NCBI RefSeq assembly: GCF_002222655.1
Contig: NZ_CP022423.1
Location: 1,674,001 to 1,738,000 of the forward strand
From: Vitreoscilla filiformis
GTDB taxonomy: Bacteria; Pseudomonadota; Gammaproteobacteria; Burkholderiales; Burkholderiaceae_C
Length of the DNA stretch: 64,000 nt
Direction: 5' to 3'
This document shows positions 27,923-36,834 of this stretch, piece after piece. The position numbers and the translations under genes are program-made. The notes beneath the pieces are model-generated. The model ran no database searches and was not told the DNA's origin. It worked only from the letters and a program-made list of their open reading frames with translations. Numbering within the stretch: position 1 is the first letter of the stretch; every line of letters starts with the position of its first letter.

Positions 27923-28456
27923 TCAACGACGTGGGGTGCCGCTGGCGGCGCCGTCGCGATCCGGGCCGCCTTCTTGACGTTGTTTGAGGCGTTCCACCAG
28001 TTGTTTGCGCTGTTCGGCGGTCAACACCTTGGCCACGTCCAGCAGCACTTGGTTGGCGCGCTTGCTGGCGGCGTCATGGCGCGACAGGGTTTGCTGGCGA
28101 GCGGTCTCGGCCTTGGCGGCGTCGGCGGCCACGAAAGCTTGCAGCAGTTGTTCGTGGGTGCTGCGCTGGCTGTCTTGTTCCGCTTGGCGGGCTTGTTGGA
28201 CGATTTTGCGGATCTGGTCGCGTTGTTCGGTGCTGGCTTTGATGTCTTCCAGCAGGCGATCCAGCCCCGGGCCCATCGGCAGGACGCTGGGCGCCATGGC
28301 TTGGGGTTCACACCCCCCTGCGCCTGGGCCACCGCGACCGCCGCCACCTGGGCCGCGCCCTTCCATGGGCTGGGCCACCGCCACGGCACTGGCCATCATG
28401 GCCACCAGCGAGAGACCCCCCAGCGCACGGCGGGCCGACAGTGACAACTTCGACAT
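27923..28456 (-). CDS. Spy/CpxP-like periplasmic protein
   Basis: 177 residues. The ATG at 28456 lies behind a GAGGAG site and is followed by a signal peptide (RRALGGLSLVAMMASAVAVA). A G/P-rich stretch comes next, then a helical domain (about 65-165) rich in R, Q, E and K ending VLTAEQRKQLVERLKQRQ, which matches the LTxxQ repeat of the Spy/CpxP family. Such proteins are periplasmic chaperones or negative regulators of Cpx-type kinases. Its place directly upstream of the regulator-kinase pair supports that job. Confidence 0.78.
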   Translation of the reverse strand: MSKLSLSARRALGGLSLVAMMASAVAVAQPMEGRGPGGGGRGGPGAGGCEPQAMAPSVLPMGPGLDRLLEDIKASTEQRDQIRKIVQQARQAEQDSQRSTHEQLLQAFVAADAAKAETARQQTLSRHDAASKRANQVLLDVAKVLTAEQRKQLVERLKQRQEGGPDRDGAASGTPRR

Positions 28457-28580
28457 TGCAAACTCCTCACAGAAGAAAACAGAAGATGGGTGCATGGTCG
28501 AAACCCAGCGTTAGGCCACCATGGCCTGAGCGTAAAAAAGCGTGAAGTGTGGTGCGGGATGTGACCTCCCTGGCGGCACA

Positions 28581-29759
28581 ATGCCTGTGGATTCATCCAG
28601 GGTTTTTGTGGTGTCTTGTGGGCTGTCCCGGTTGATTGCGCATCTGGACATGGATGCTTTTTATGCCTCCGTGGAGCTGCTGCGTTACCCCGAGTTGCGG
28701 GGCCGTCCCGTGGTGGTGGGCGGGCGTCAACCGCAGCTCCAGCCACGCCAGGCTGCCGACGGCACACGCCGCTTCGCCCAGCTCAGTGACTACGGTGGCC
28801 GAGGGGTCATCACCACCTCGACCTACGAGGCCCGGGCGCTGGGCGTGCATTCCGGCATGGGTTTGATGAAAGCGGCGCAACTGGTGCCAGATGCGGTGCT
28901 GCTGCCCGTGGACTTCGACCGCTACCGCGATTACTCCCGCCGCTTCAAAGCCGCCGTGGCCGAGCTGGCGCCGGTGATCGAAGACCGGGGCATCGACGAG
29001 ATTTACCTCGATCTGAGCGAAGTGCCGGGGGTGCGGACGGTGGTCGGGCACGATCCGCTGGGCGGGGTGCGGGCGCTGGCGCTGGACATCCAAAACAACG
29101 TGCGCCAGGCCACGGGCTTGACCTGTTCGATGGGGATTTCGCCGAACAAGCTGCTGTCCAAAATCGCGTCGGATTTGAACAAACCCAACGGCCTGACGGT
29201 GTTGACGATGGCCGACGTGCCGCGCTGCATCTGGCCGCTGCCGGTGCGGCGCATCAATGGCATCGGGCCGAAGGCGGGGGCCAAGCTGGCGGCGCTGGGC
29301 ATCGACACCATCGGCCAGCTTGCCGCACAGTCGCTGGCGTGGTTGGTACAGCACTTTGGCGGACACACGGGGCTGTGGCTGCACCGCTCGGCCCAGGGTC
29401 TGGACGACCGCCCCGTGGTGACGCACAGCGAACCCGTGAGCGTGAGTCGCGAAACCACCTTCGAGCGCGATTTGCACGCCGTGCTCGACAAGCCCGAACT
29501 GAGCGCCCAGTTCACCGCCTTGTGCGAGCGCGTCGCCGCCGACCTGAAGCGCAAGGGTTACGCCGGGCGCACGGTGGGCATCAAACTGCGCTTTGACGAC
29601 TTCCACACCGTGACGCGGGATTTGACGCTGGCCGAACCGGTGGCCGACGCCCGCAGCATCCGCTGGGCGGCCGGTCAGTGTTTGAAGCGGGCGGTGTTGG
29701 AGCGGCGCTTGCGACTGCTGGGGGTGCGGGTGGGCAGTTTGAGGCGCTTGGGGCACTGA
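28581..29759 (+). CDS. dinB: DNA polymerase IV
   Basis: Y-family translesion polymerase of 392 residues. The catalytic motif HLDMDAFYASVELLR is near the N-terminus, with the second acidic motif in RGIDEIYLDLSE. The segment SMGISPNKLLSKIASDLNKPNG and the helix-hairpin-helix INGIGPKAGAKL are both normal. The finger loop after VVVGG is about 20 residues longer than in E. coli. The start is uncertain: ATG 28581 lacks a good ribosome site, and GTG codons at 28608 and 28611 would bring the N-terminus closer to the usual one. It is divergent from the Spy-like gene. Confidence 0.92.
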   Translation: MPVDSSRVFVVSCGLSRLIAHLDMDAFYASVELLRYPELRGRPVVVGGRQPQLQPRQAADGTRRFAQLSDYGGRGVITTSTYEARALGVHSGMGLMKAAQLVPDAVLLPVDFDRYRDYSRRFKAAVAELAPVIEDRGIDEIYLDLSEVPGVRTVVGHDPLGGVRALALDIQNNVRQATGLTCSMGISPNKLLSKIASDLNKPNGLTVLTMADVPRCIWPLPVRRINGIGPKAGAKLAALGIDTIGQLAAQSLAWLVQHFGGHTGLWLHRSAQGLDDRPVVTHSEPVSVSRETTFERDLHAVLDKPELSAQFTALCERVAADLKRKGYAGRTVGIKLRFDDFHTVTRDLTLAEPVADARSIRWAAGQCLKRAVLERRLRLLGVRVGSLRRLGH

Positions 29760-29772
29760 GGCGGGGTGCGGG

Positions 29773-30174
29773 TCAACGCCGCGTCGGCAAGCGCCAAAGC
29801 CACGTGCCGACGATCACACAACTGATGACCGGCGCCAGCTTCCACCACGAAGCAATGGCCCACCAGGCGATGGCACAGCTCAACGCCATCATCACCGTGG
29901 CGGCTTGTTTGGCGCGCAGGGGCACGGCGCGGGTGGCGCGCCAGTCGTGAACGATGGGGCCGAGTTGGGGGTGTTCCAGCAGCCAGCGCTCCCAGCGTTC
30001 GGAGCCCCGCGAAAAACAATACGCCGCCAGCAGCACAAAGGGCGTGGTGGGCAGCAGCGGCAGAAAAATGCCGATGAAGCCGGTGAGCAGCGCCAGCCAA
30101 CCGGCGATCAGCCACAGGGGGCGCAGCCAGCGGGTGCGGGTGGTGATAGGAACGTCGGGCGGGAAGGGCTTCAT
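29773..30174 (-). CDS. YbaN (DUF454) family inner-membrane protein
   Basis: 133 residues. Three hydrophobic segments (about 17-50 as a pair, and 90-125), with the family pattern LLPTTPFVLLAAYCFSRGS in the first half and a short basic tail. DUF454/YbaN proteins are small membrane proteins of unclear function. It is convergent with dinB, with 13 bp between the stops. Confidence 0.8.
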   Translation of the reverse strand: MKPFPPDVPITTRTRWLRPLWLIAGWLALLTGFIGIFLPLLPTTPFVLLAAYCFSRGSERWERWLLEHPQLGPIVHDWRATRAVPLRAKQAATVMMALSCAIAWWAIASWWKLAPVISCVIVGTWLWRLPTRR

Positions 30175-30260
30175 GGGAGGATTGTGCCGGCATGGGCGTT
30201 CCCGCCATCGCCGACAATTCCCCCATTTCTCTCCCCCATTCCGCCCAAGAAAGCCCCGCC

Positions 30261-30794
30261 ATGCCCACCCTCGTCTGGTCTGACCAACTGGCCCTGTCGC
30301 ATCCGCAGATGGACACCACCCACCAGGAATTCGTCGAGCTGCTCTCTGCCGCCGAAACCGCTTGGGGCGAGTCCCCTGCCGCCCAAGCCGAATGCCTGGC
30401 CCGCTACGAAGCCTTGGTGCAGCACACCATCGGCCACTTCGGCCAAGAAGACCGCTGGATGCAAGCCACCGGCTTCACCCACGACAACTGCCACACCGGC
30501 CAACATGCCCAAGTGCTCGCCATCATGCAAGAGGTCGTGCGGCTGGCCAAAGAGCATGAAGACTTCGGCCCGTTGCAACGCGTCATGCCCGAGCTGGGCA
30601 AGTGGTTCGTCAACCACGCTCAAACCATGGATGCGATGCTGGCTTCGCACCTCGAACAAGTCGGCTTCGATCCGGACACCGGGTTTGTCGGCCACCCGCT
30701 CAACGCCGCGCCCATCAGCGGCTGCGGCGGCGACCATGAATGCGCGACCGACAAAGGCCAGCAGCAACCCGCCGAAACCGCGTCCGCCGCCTGA
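30261..30794 (+). CDS. Bacteriohemerythrin
   Basis: 177-residue di-iron oxygen-binding protein. The hemerythrin ligand pattern is visible: LVWSDQLALSHPQMDTTHQEF near the N-terminus (His), then HTIGHFGQEDRWM, H-x3-H in HTGQHAQV, and a late H in NHAQTMDAML. The ATG at 30261 begins directly at the conserved W-S-D motif. About 45 residues follow the domain as a G/A/Q-rich tail containing two Cys. In a nitrogen fixer an oxygen-binding or oxygen-sensing role is attractive, but context gives no direct link. Confidence 0.85.
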   Translation: MPTLVWSDQLALSHPQMDTTHQEFVELLSAAETAWGESPAAQAECLARYEALVQHTIGHFGQEDRWMQATGFTHDNCHTGQHAQVLAIMQEVVRLAKEHEDFGPLQRVMPELGKWFVNHAQTMDAMLASHLEQVGFDPDTGFVGHPLNAAPISGCGGDHECATDKGQQQPAETASAA

Positions 30795-30805
30795 GGCCGC
30801 CCGCC

Positions 30806-31945
30806 ATGGCCCCCGTCATCACCTGCATCGAAGACCTGCGCCAACTGGCCCAGCGCCGCGTGCCGCGCATGTTTTACGACTATGCCGATTCCGGCTCGTG
30901 GACCGAAACCACCTACCGCGCCAACGAAGCCGATTTTCAAAACATCAAGCTGCGCCAGCGCGTGGCGGTGAACATGGAACACCGCAGCACCGCCGTCGAG
31001 ATGGTGGGCCAGCGCGTGGCCATGCCGGTGGCGCTGGCGCCCACGGGTTTGACGGGGATGCAACACGCGGACGGCGAAATTCTCGCCGCCCGTGCCGCCG
31101 AAGCGTTTGGCGTGCCTTTCACACTTTCGACCATGAGCATCTGCTCCATCGAAGACGTGGCGGCACACACCACACAACCGTTCTGGTTCCAGCTCTATGT
31201 GATGCGCGACCGCGAGTTCATCGAACGCCTGATCGATCGCGCCAAACTCGCCGGCTGCTCGGCGCTGATGTTGACGCTGGATTTGCAGATCGTCGGCCAG
31301 CGTCACAAAGATTTGAAGAACGGCCTGTCCGCGCCGCCGCGCCTGACGCTGGCCAACCTCGTCAACATGATGACCAAACCGCGCTGGTGCCTGGGCATGT
31401 TGGGCACGACGCGGCGCGGGTTCGGCAACGTCGTCGGCCATGCCAAGGGTGTGAGCGATCCGGCGTCGCTGATGCGCTGGACGGGCGAGCAGTTTGACCC
31501 GCGCCTGTCGTGGGCGGATGTTGAATGGGTCAAGCGCCGCTGGGGCGGCAAACTCATCCTCAAAGGCATCATGGATGCGGAAGATGCCCGCCTGGCCGCG
31601 CAAACCGGCGCCGATGCGCTCATCGTCAGCAACCACGGCGGGCGCCAGTTGGATGGGGCGCCGTCGTCGATCGAAGCGCTGCCGGCCATCGTCGATGCCG
31701 TGGGCTCACACATCGAAGTGTGGATGGACGGCGGCGTGCGCTCCGGCCAAGACGTGCTCAAAGCCTGGGCGCTGGGCGCACGCGGCACGCTGATCGGGCG
31801 GCCCTTCCTCTACGGCCTGGGCGCGCTCGGCCAAGCGGGGGTCACGAAGGCGCTGGAAATCATCCACAAGGAACTGGACTTGAGCATGGCCTTTTGCGGC
31901 CACACCCAATTGAGCCACGTCGGCGCCGACATTCTGGTGCGCTGA
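30806..31945 (+). CDS. FMN-dependent alpha-hydroxy-acid dehydrogenase (LldD-like)
   Basis: 379 residues, normal for the family of L-lactate dehydrogenase, glycolate oxidase and mandelate dehydrogenase. The start motif is RMFYDYADSGSW. Others are PTGLTGMQHADGE, the FMN-binding LILKGIM, and the catalytic segment VSNHGGRQLDGAPS with its His. GGVRSGQDVLKAWALGA lies near the C-terminus. It oxidises a 2-hydroxy acid and passes electrons to FMN. The substrate cannot be read from sequence. It begins 11 bp after the hemerythrin gene, so the two may be co-transcribed. Confidence 0.85.
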   Translation: MAPVITCIEDLRQLAQRRVPRMFYDYADSGSWTETTYRANEADFQNIKLRQRVAVNMEHRSTAVEMVGQRVAMPVALAPTGLTGMQHADGEILAARAAEAFGVPFTLSTMSICSIEDVAAHTTQPFWFQLYVMRDREFIERLIDRAKLAGCSALMLTLDLQIVGQRHKDLKNGLSAPPRLTLANLVNMMTKPRWCLGMLGTTRRGFGNVVGHAKGVSDPASLMRWTGEQFDPRLSWADVEWVKRRWGGKLILKGIMDAEDARLAAQTGADALIVSNHGGRQLDGAPSSIEALPAIVDAVGSHIEVWMDGGVRSGQDVLKAWALGARGTLIGRPFLYGLGALGQAGVTKALEIIHKELDLSMAFCGHTQLSHVGADILVR

Positions 31946-31978
31946 CCTCAGGCGGCGTGGCCCGTCCCCCGCACATCC

Positions 31979-32362
31979 TCACACCATGCGCGGAATCTGC
32001 GATGAGTGGTGGTGCAGGATGGGTGCCGGGAGGGCCAGATCCAGCAGGTAGCTGAAGCGGGCCTCAAAGTTGAGCAGCTCGCCATCAACGGCAAAACGCC
32101 AGTTGTAAATCCCACTCAGTGCAAAAACCGTTTCACCCAGCGTTTGGGTGAGGAGGGTTTTTTCGTGCAGCGCGATGCTGAGTTCTTCGCGGCTGCCGAG
32201 TTTTTCGAAGTAATCGCGCAGTTTGTCGGGGGTGTTGAGCAGGCGGTTGGAGAAGGTCGGGATGAGCACGGCATGGGGGGCGTAGAGCGCCAGCAAATGG
32301 GCCACATCGCCTTGGTTAACGGCTTGCATCCAGCGATCCAGCACAGTTCTTGGGGTGTTCAT
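31979..32362 (-). CDS. NTF2-like / SnoaL-type small protein
   Basis: 127 residues with the start pattern VLDRWMQAVNQGDVAHLLALYAPHAVLIP and a beta-rich second half (ALSGIYNWRF). This is the cystatin/NTF2-like fold found in SgcJ/EcaC and DUF4440-type proteins. Function is unknown. It is divergently transcribed from the LysR regulator with a 113-bp shared spacer, the typical position of a LysR target gene. Confidence 0.72.
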   Translation of the reverse strand: MNTPRTVLDRWMQAVNQGDVAHLLALYAPHAVLIPTFSNRLLNTPDKLRDYFEKLGSREELSIALHEKTLLTQTLGETVFALSGIYNWRFAVDGELLNFEARFSYLLDLALPAPILHHHSSQIPRMV

Positions 32363-32475
32363 CGGTTGAGGTTCCGGGGTGAGGTTGTGTTCGATGGCAT
32401 CAAGGCCCGGATGCTAAAAAGAACAGCGCATCATGAAAAATCGATTCGAACCCACTGTTTCATCGATAAAACCCT

Positions 32476-33402
32476 ATGAACATCAGTTTTCGGCAGTTGC
32501 GTCTCTTTCTCGCCTTGGCTGAACACGGCAGCGTCGGTGCGGCGGCGCGGGTGATGCATGTGACGCAGCCGACGGCCTCCATGCAGTTGCGCGAAGTGCA
32601 AGATGCGGCAGGCTTGCCGCTCTACACCTTGGTGGGGCGGCGCGTGCAGCTCACCGAGGCGGGGCACGCCCTGGCCACGACCGCCCGGTGCATGCTGGAC
32701 GATTGGATCGACTGGGAACAGCAACTCGCCGCTTGGAAGGGGCTGACCGGTGGACGCTTGCGTGTGGCCGTGGTGAGCACCGCCAAATACTTCGTGCCGC
32801 GTTTACTGGGGGGGTTTTGCGCCCGCTATCCAGACATCGACATCCGCCTGGAAGTGCTGAACCGGGACGGCGTGCTCCAGCGCCTGCGTGAGCAGCGCGA
32901 TGATTTGGCCATCATGTCCATGCCGCCCACCGACTGGGCGCTGGATGACGTGGTGTTCCTCACCAACCCCCTGGTGCTGATTGGGCCGGGGAATCATCCC
33001 CTGGCAGGGCGTACCTCATTGACGCTGGCAGATGTGGCGGGCGAGCGATTCATCTTGCGTGAGCGCGGTTCGGGCACGCGCATGGCGGTCGATGCGCATT
33101 TCCGCGCTGTGGGTTTTCAGCCCCAGGTGCGGTTGGAGCTGGGCAGCAACGAGGCCATCAAGGAGGCGGTGGCGGGGGGCTTGGGGTTGTCGGTGCTGTC
33201 GGCACACACCTTGCACGGTCGAGCGCGTGAACACGGGGTGCAAGTGTGGCCCGTGGCGGGGTTTCCGCTTGCGGGGCAGTGGCATGTGGTGTGCCGTCAG
33301 GTGCGGGCACTGAGTCCGATTGCACGGGTGTTCCGCGAGCATCTGTTGAGCCAAGCCGAGCGAGTGGCCGCCGATGTGGCCGCCGACGCCCCCACGTCTT
33401 GA
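32476..33402 (+). CDS. LysR-family transcriptional regulator (CbbR-like)
   Basis: 308 residues. The N-terminal winged helix-turn-helix is RQLRLFLALAEHGSVGAAAR with MHVTQPTASMQLRE. The C-terminal co-inducer domain follows, with pattern GRLRVAVVSTAKYFVPRLLG, which resembles the CbbR subgroup. No Calvin-cycle genes are nearby, so the target is more likely the divergent NTF2-like gene. The ligand is unknown. Confidence 0.85.
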   Translation: MNISFRQLRLFLALAEHGSVGAAARVMHVTQPTASMQLREVQDAAGLPLYTLVGRRVQLTEAGHALATTARCMLDDWIDWEQQLAAWKGLTGGRLRVAVVSTAKYFVPRLLGGFCARYPDIDIRLEVLNRDGVLQRLREQRDDLAIMSMPPTDWALDDVVFLTNPLVLIGPGNHPLAGRTSLTLADVAGERFILRERGSGTRMAVDAHFRAVGFQPQVRLELGSNEAIKEAVAGGLGLSVLSAHTLHGRAREHGVQVWPVAGFPLAGQWHVVCRQVRALSPIARVFREHLLSQAERVAADVAADAPTS

Positions 33403-33467
33403 TTTCGATTCCAAATTTTCCCCACAACGCCGGCACGATCTGCGCGTGTGCTGGCAACAAAGGGGGG

Positions 33468-33962
33468 TTAAGCGCCCGAACCCGGTGGCACCGACTGCAC
33501 CAGTGCCGCCACCACATCGCTCCCAACGCTGGCCGACGGATCGAGTTGCTGCAACTTGGCCAGCAACTGTCGGGCTTGCACGCCATCCCCTGAGCGGGTG
33601 CGCAAGAACACCAGCGCTTTGAGCATGAACAGCCAAAAACGCGCCGGGCCCAGGGCTTGGAAATCGGCGGCGCCAGGCTGAACGAGCGTCCAATCCGAGG
33701 GCAGACCGGCTTGCCACGCCGCCTGTTGCAGACCGCCGCGTGCGGCGCGTTCTGCCAACGCCAGCTCGCGGCGGGTGGCATGGCACTTGGCCAGCAGGTA
33801 ATACACCGCCAGGGTTTGAGGTGAACAGGCTTGGGCTGTCCACAACAGCCCAGCCTGCTCGGCAGCGGGGGCTTGGCGGGCTTGCTGCAACAGTTCGCGC
33901 ACATGAGGGGGCACGTCACCGCCGAACAGTTCGTCGGCGGCTTCTCCGGTGAAAAGGTTCAT
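33468..33962 (-). CDS. Nif-linked helical repeat protein, paralogue of the gene at 56723
   Basis: 164 residues, soluble, mainly helical. The ATG at 33962 follows an AGGAG site. The segment ARFWLFMLKALVFLRTR...ARQLLAKLQQLDPSASVG aligns with VRFYLFTLKGYAYLSLR...ARDALALLRHLDPDDCVG of the protein encoded at 56723-57307 in the nifB operon. A tetratricopeptide-like helix pair is plausible. Function is unknown; nitrogen-fixation linkage is inferred from the paralogue and from its position divergent to the isc operon. Confidence 0.6.
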   Translation of the reverse strand: MNLFTGEAADELFGGDVPPHVRELLQQARQAPAAEQAGLLWTAQACSPQTLAVYYLLAKCHATRRELALAERAARGGLQQAAWQAGLPSDWTLVQPGAADFQALGPARFWLFMLKALVFLRTRSGDGVQARQLLAKLQQLDPSASVGSDVVAALVQSVPPGSGA

Positions 33963-33991
33963 GAAAATCTCCTGTGAAACCTCATCCGGAA

Positions 33992-34006
33992 GCACAGCCG
34001 GTGCCG
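33992..34006 (-). promoter_or_regulatory. Possible sigma-54 promoter for the divergent helical repeat gene
   Basis: Read on the minus strand: CGGCACCGGCTGTGC. It has GG-N10-GC spacing and GGCAC at -24 but a poor -12 (GTGC). It lies about 30 bp upstream of the start codon at 33962. Marginal. Confidence 0.35.
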
Positions 34007-34146
34007 GCGTTGGCGCGTCGAACATCTGACAAAACCTACAGGCCAGTGAGTCGGCTGTCCGCCACATCCTGCGAGAAGTTGACACGGCGCAAACCCGACC
34101 AAAGAAAACTCCTTTTCTTTCAACCACTTGCAGAAGTTTCCTGGCT

Positions 34147-34162
34147 TGGCACGGCGGTTGCG
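34147..34162 (+). promoter_or_regulatory. Sigma-54 (-24/-12) promoter of the isc operon
   Basis: TGGCAC-GGCGG-TTGCG matches the TGGCAC-N5-TTGCW consensus except for the last base. It lies 48 bp upstream of the iscS start. A one-mismatch NifA site (TCT-N10-ACA, 34026-34041) and a one-mismatch IHF site (34118-34130) lie upstream, in the order seen at the nif promoters of this window. Confidence 0.75.
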
Positions 34163-34209
34163 AAAGCCTTCGCAATTCCCGACTCCCCTCATTTTCTGGA
34201 GTGCCGACG

Positions 34210-35424
34210 ATGGAAACCGCCAAGCCGATTTACTTGGACTACGCCGCCACCACCCCCGTCGATCCGCGTGTGGTGCAGGCCATGGTGCCCTACCTCTACG
34301 AGCAGTTCGGCAACCCCGCCAGCCGCAGCCACGCCTATGGCTGGGCGGCGGAAGAAGCAGTGGAAATCGCCCGAGAGCACGTCGCCGCCTTGATCGGTGC
34401 GGATCCGCGTGAAATCGTGTGGACGAGCGGCGCCACCGAGTCCAACAACCTCGCCATCAAGGGCGCGGCGCAGTTCTACCAAGGCAAGGGCAAGCACCTC
34501 ATCACCGTCCAAACCGAGCACAAGGCCGTGCTGGACACCATGCGTGAGCTGGAGCGCTCAGGCTTCGAGGTGACTTACCTGCCAGTGAACGCCGACGGCC
34601 TGGTGGAGATGGACACCCTCACCGCCGCGCTGCGCCCGGACACGATTTTGGTGTCCATCATGGCGGTGAACAACGAAATCGGCGTGGTGCAAGACGTGAG
34701 CGCCATCGGCAAGCTGCTGCGCAGCAAGGGCATTTTGTTCCACGTCGATGCGGCGCAGGCCACCGGCAAGATCGAGCTGGACATGAGCCGCCAGTGCATC
34801 GACCTGCTGAGCATGTCCGCCCACAAAACCTACGGCCCCAAGGGCATCGGCGCGCTGTACGTGCGGCGCAAACCGCGTGTGCGCATCGAAGCGCAAATGC
34901 ACGGCGGTGGCCACGAGCGCGGCATGCGCTCGGGCACGCTGCCGACGCACCAGATCGTCGGCATGGGCGAGGCGTATCGCCTGGCCAAAGACAACATGCT
35001 GGCCGAAAACGCCCGCATCGGCGCCCTGCGTGATCGCCTGCTGGCCAAGCTGGGCAGCATCCCCGAAGTGCGCATCAACGGCAGCCTGACGCAGCGCATC
35101 CCGCACAACCTGAACATCAGCTTCACCTTTGTGGAGGGGGAGTCGCTGCTCATGGGCATCAAGGGCGTGGCGGTGTCGTCTGGGTCGGCGTGTACCTCGG
35201 CCAGCTTGGAGCCGAGTTATGTGCTGCGCGCCCTGGGCCTCTCAGACGAAGTGGCGCACAGCTCCATCCGCTTTTCCATCGGCCGCTTCACCACCGAGGC
35301 CGATGTGGATGCGGCCGCCGCACGCGTCCAAGCCACGGTGGAGAAGCTGCGCAGCCTCTCGCCGCTGTGGGACATGCACCTGGCCGGCATCGACCTGTCC
35401 ACCGTGCAGTGGGCTGAACACTGA
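34210..35424 (+). CDS. iscS: Cysteine desulfurase IscS
   Basis: PLP enzyme of 404 residues, the same length as E. coli IscS. It releases sulfur from cysteine for Fe-S cluster assembly on IscU. It has the N-terminus [14 protein letters not shown], the PLP lysine in [15 protein letters not shown], and the catalytic Cys loop [17 protein letters not shown], which is IscS-type (longer) rather than NifS-type. The ATG at 34210 follows a GGAG site by 8 nt; an in-frame GTG at 34201 is less likely. It is the first gene of a six-gene isc operon behind a sigma-54 promoter. Confidence 0.93.
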   Translation: METAKPIYLDYAATTPVDPRVVQAMVPYLYEQFGNPASRSHAYGWAAEEAVEIAREHVAALIGADPREIVWTSGATESNNLAIKGAAQFYQGKGKHLITVQTEHKAVLDTMRELERSGFEVTYLPVNADGLVEMDTLTAALRPDTILVSIMAVNNEIGVVQDVSAIGKLLRSKGILFHVDAAQATGKIELDMSRQCIDLLSMSAHKTYGPKGIGALYVRRKPRVRIEAQMHGGGHERGMRSGTLPTHQIVGMGEAYRLAKDNMLAENARIGALRDRLLAKLGSIPEVRINGSLTQRIPHNLNISFTFVEGESLLMGIKGVAVSSGSACTSASLEPSYVLRALGLSDEVAHSSIRFSIGRFTTEADVDAAAARVQATVEKLRSLSPLWDMHLAGIDLSTVQWAEH

Positions 35425-35450
35425 TTTCGTGATGATTTGAGGAGATCCCC

Positions 35451-35879
35451 ATGGCTTACAGCGACAAGGTCATCGACCACTACGAGAACCCCCGCAACGT
35501 CGGCGGCTTTGAGGCCACGGATGACGGCGTGGGCACTGGCATGGTCGGCGCCCCGGCCTGCGGCGACGTGATGAAGCTGCAAATCAAGGTCAACCCCAGC
35601 ACCGGCGTGATCGAGGATGCCCGCTTCAAAACCTATGGCTGCGGCTCGGCGATTGCGTCCAGCTCGCTGGTGAGCGAGTGGGTCAAGGGCAAGACGCTGG
35701 ATCAGGCGCTGGCCATCAAGAACACCGACATCGCCGAAGAGCTGGCCCTGCCGCCGGTGAAGATTCACTGCTCCATCCTGGCCGAAGACGCCATCAAGGC
35801 GGCGGTGAACGACTACCGCACCAAAGCCAACAGCAGCGCCACCACCATCGAGAAGGCGGCCTGCGCGCCGGCTTCCTGA
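35451..35879 (+). CDS. iscU: Fe-S cluster scaffold protein IscU
   Basis: 142-residue scaffold on which 2Fe-2S clusters form from IscS sulfur. The three cluster cysteines lie in GAPACGDVM, KTYGCGSAIASS and KIHCSILAEDA. The HscA-recognition motif L-P-P-V-K directly precedes the third Cys. It carries a slightly longer C-terminal tail than E. coli IscU (128 residues). It lies 26 bp after iscS. Confidence 0.93.
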   Translation: MAYSDKVIDHYENPRNVGGFEATDDGVGTGMVGAPACGDVMKLQIKVNPSTGVIEDARFKTYGCGSAIASSSLVSEWVKGKTLDQALAIKNTDIAEELALPPVKIHCSILAEDAIKAAVNDYRTKANSSATTIEKAACAPAS

Positions 35880-35927
35880 GCCTCCTTCGCTGTCATCCCT
35901 GTCCTTCCATTCCTCAGGAGAAGTTTC

Positions 35928-36338
35928 ATGGCCTGCCAATCTCAACCCAACGGCGGTTCTTGCTCGACCCCGGCCATGCCGCCGGTGATGCCGACCCTGG
36001 CCGATGGCGCCAGCGCCCTCAACATCAGCGACGCCGTGGTCGCCAAAGTCGGTGAAATGCTGGCCGAGGAAAACGACCCGAACCTGCGCCTGCGCATCTT
36101 CGTTACCGGTGGCGGCTGCTCGGGTTTCCAGTACGGCTTCGCGTTTGACGACGCCGCCAAGGACGATGACACCGAAATCACCAAGGGCGACGTGCGCGTG
36201 CTGGTGGACGCCATGAGCCTGCAATACCTGGTCGGCGCCGACATCGACTACGAAGACAGCCTCGAAGGCTCGCGCTTCGTCATCAAGAACCCGAACGCCA
36301 GCAGCACCTGCGGTTGCGGCAGCTCGTTCTCGGTTTGA
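35928..36338 (+). CDS. iscA: IscA/ErpA-type A-type carrier, first copy
   Basis: 136 residues. A-type Fe-S carrier with cysteines in [11 protein letters not shown] and the C-terminal STCGCGSSF. An extra 35-residue N-terminal extension contains two Cys and many Pro; the core begins at [12 protein letters not shown]. The core resembles ErpA more than classical IscA, so an ErpA-like role in cluster delivery is possible. It is part of the isc operon, 48 bp after iscU. Confidence 0.85.
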   Translation: MACQSQPNGGSCSTPAMPPVMPTLADGASALNISDAVVAKVGEMLAEENDPNLRLRIFVTGGGCSGFQYGFAFDDAAKDDDTEITKGDVRVLVDAMSLQYLVGADIDYEDSLEGSRFVIKNPNASSTCGCGSSFSV

Positions 36339-36356
36339 GGCACAGGAGGCCCGATC

Positions 36357-36680
36357 ATGGCTGTGACCGTTTCCCCCAAGGCCGCCAAGCAAATCAGCAA
36401 GGCGTTGACGCAGCGCGGCTCGGGCCTGGGCCTGCGCTTGGCTGTCAAGACCAGCGGTTGCTCGGGCTACGCCTACGCGCTGGAGTTCGTGGACGCCACC
36501 GGCCCGGAGGATCAGGTGTTCGACACCGAGGGCGTCAAGCTCATCGTCGATGCCCAAAGCCTGCCGCTGCTGGACGGCACCGAACTGGACTGGGTGCGCG
36601 AAGGTTTGAACGAAGGTTTCAAGTTCCACAACCCGAACGCCTCGGCCGCTTGCGGCTGCGGTGAATCGTTCGCGGTGTGA
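36357..36680 (+). CDS. iscA: Iron-sulfur cluster assembly protein IscA, second copy
   Basis: 107 residues, standard IscA length. It starts [17 protein letters not shown] and has cluster cysteines in [11 protein letters not shown] and AACGCGESF. The AGGAGG ribosome site is strong. It is only moderately similar to the preceding A-type protein, so the pair are distinct subtypes rather than a fresh duplication. Confidence 0.9.
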   Translation: MAVTVSPKAAKQISKALTQRGSGLGLRLAVKTSGCSGYAYALEFVDATGPEDQVFDTEGVKLIVDAQSLPLLDGTELDWVREGLNEGFKFHNPNASAACGCGESFAV

Positions 36681-36683
36681 TCT

Positions 36684-36777
36684 CCCCTCTCCCCAACCCC
36701 TCTCCCACAAGGGGCGAGGGGCTTTGAAGGCGCAGGGTCTCCCTCTCCCCTCGTGGGAGAGGGCCGGGGAGAGGGGG
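36684..36777 (-). repeat. REP-like palindromic doublet (copy 5)
   Basis: 94 bp, the reverse complement of the doublet at 3194-3287 with a few differences. The linker reads GCTTTGAAGGCGC. It lies inside the isc operon between iscA and hscA, where it could fold in the mRNA and lower expression of the distal genes. Confidence 0.8.
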
Positions 36778-36834
36778 CGCGCACCCGGAATCACCCCGTT
36801 GGCAGACTGACTGAAGAAGAAAAGGTGGATCGTC

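Noticed and set aside
34201..34210. GTG at 34201 as the iscS start
   Set aside because: The GTG overlaps the GGAG ribosome site; the ATG at 34210 has correct spacing and gives the standard 404 residues.
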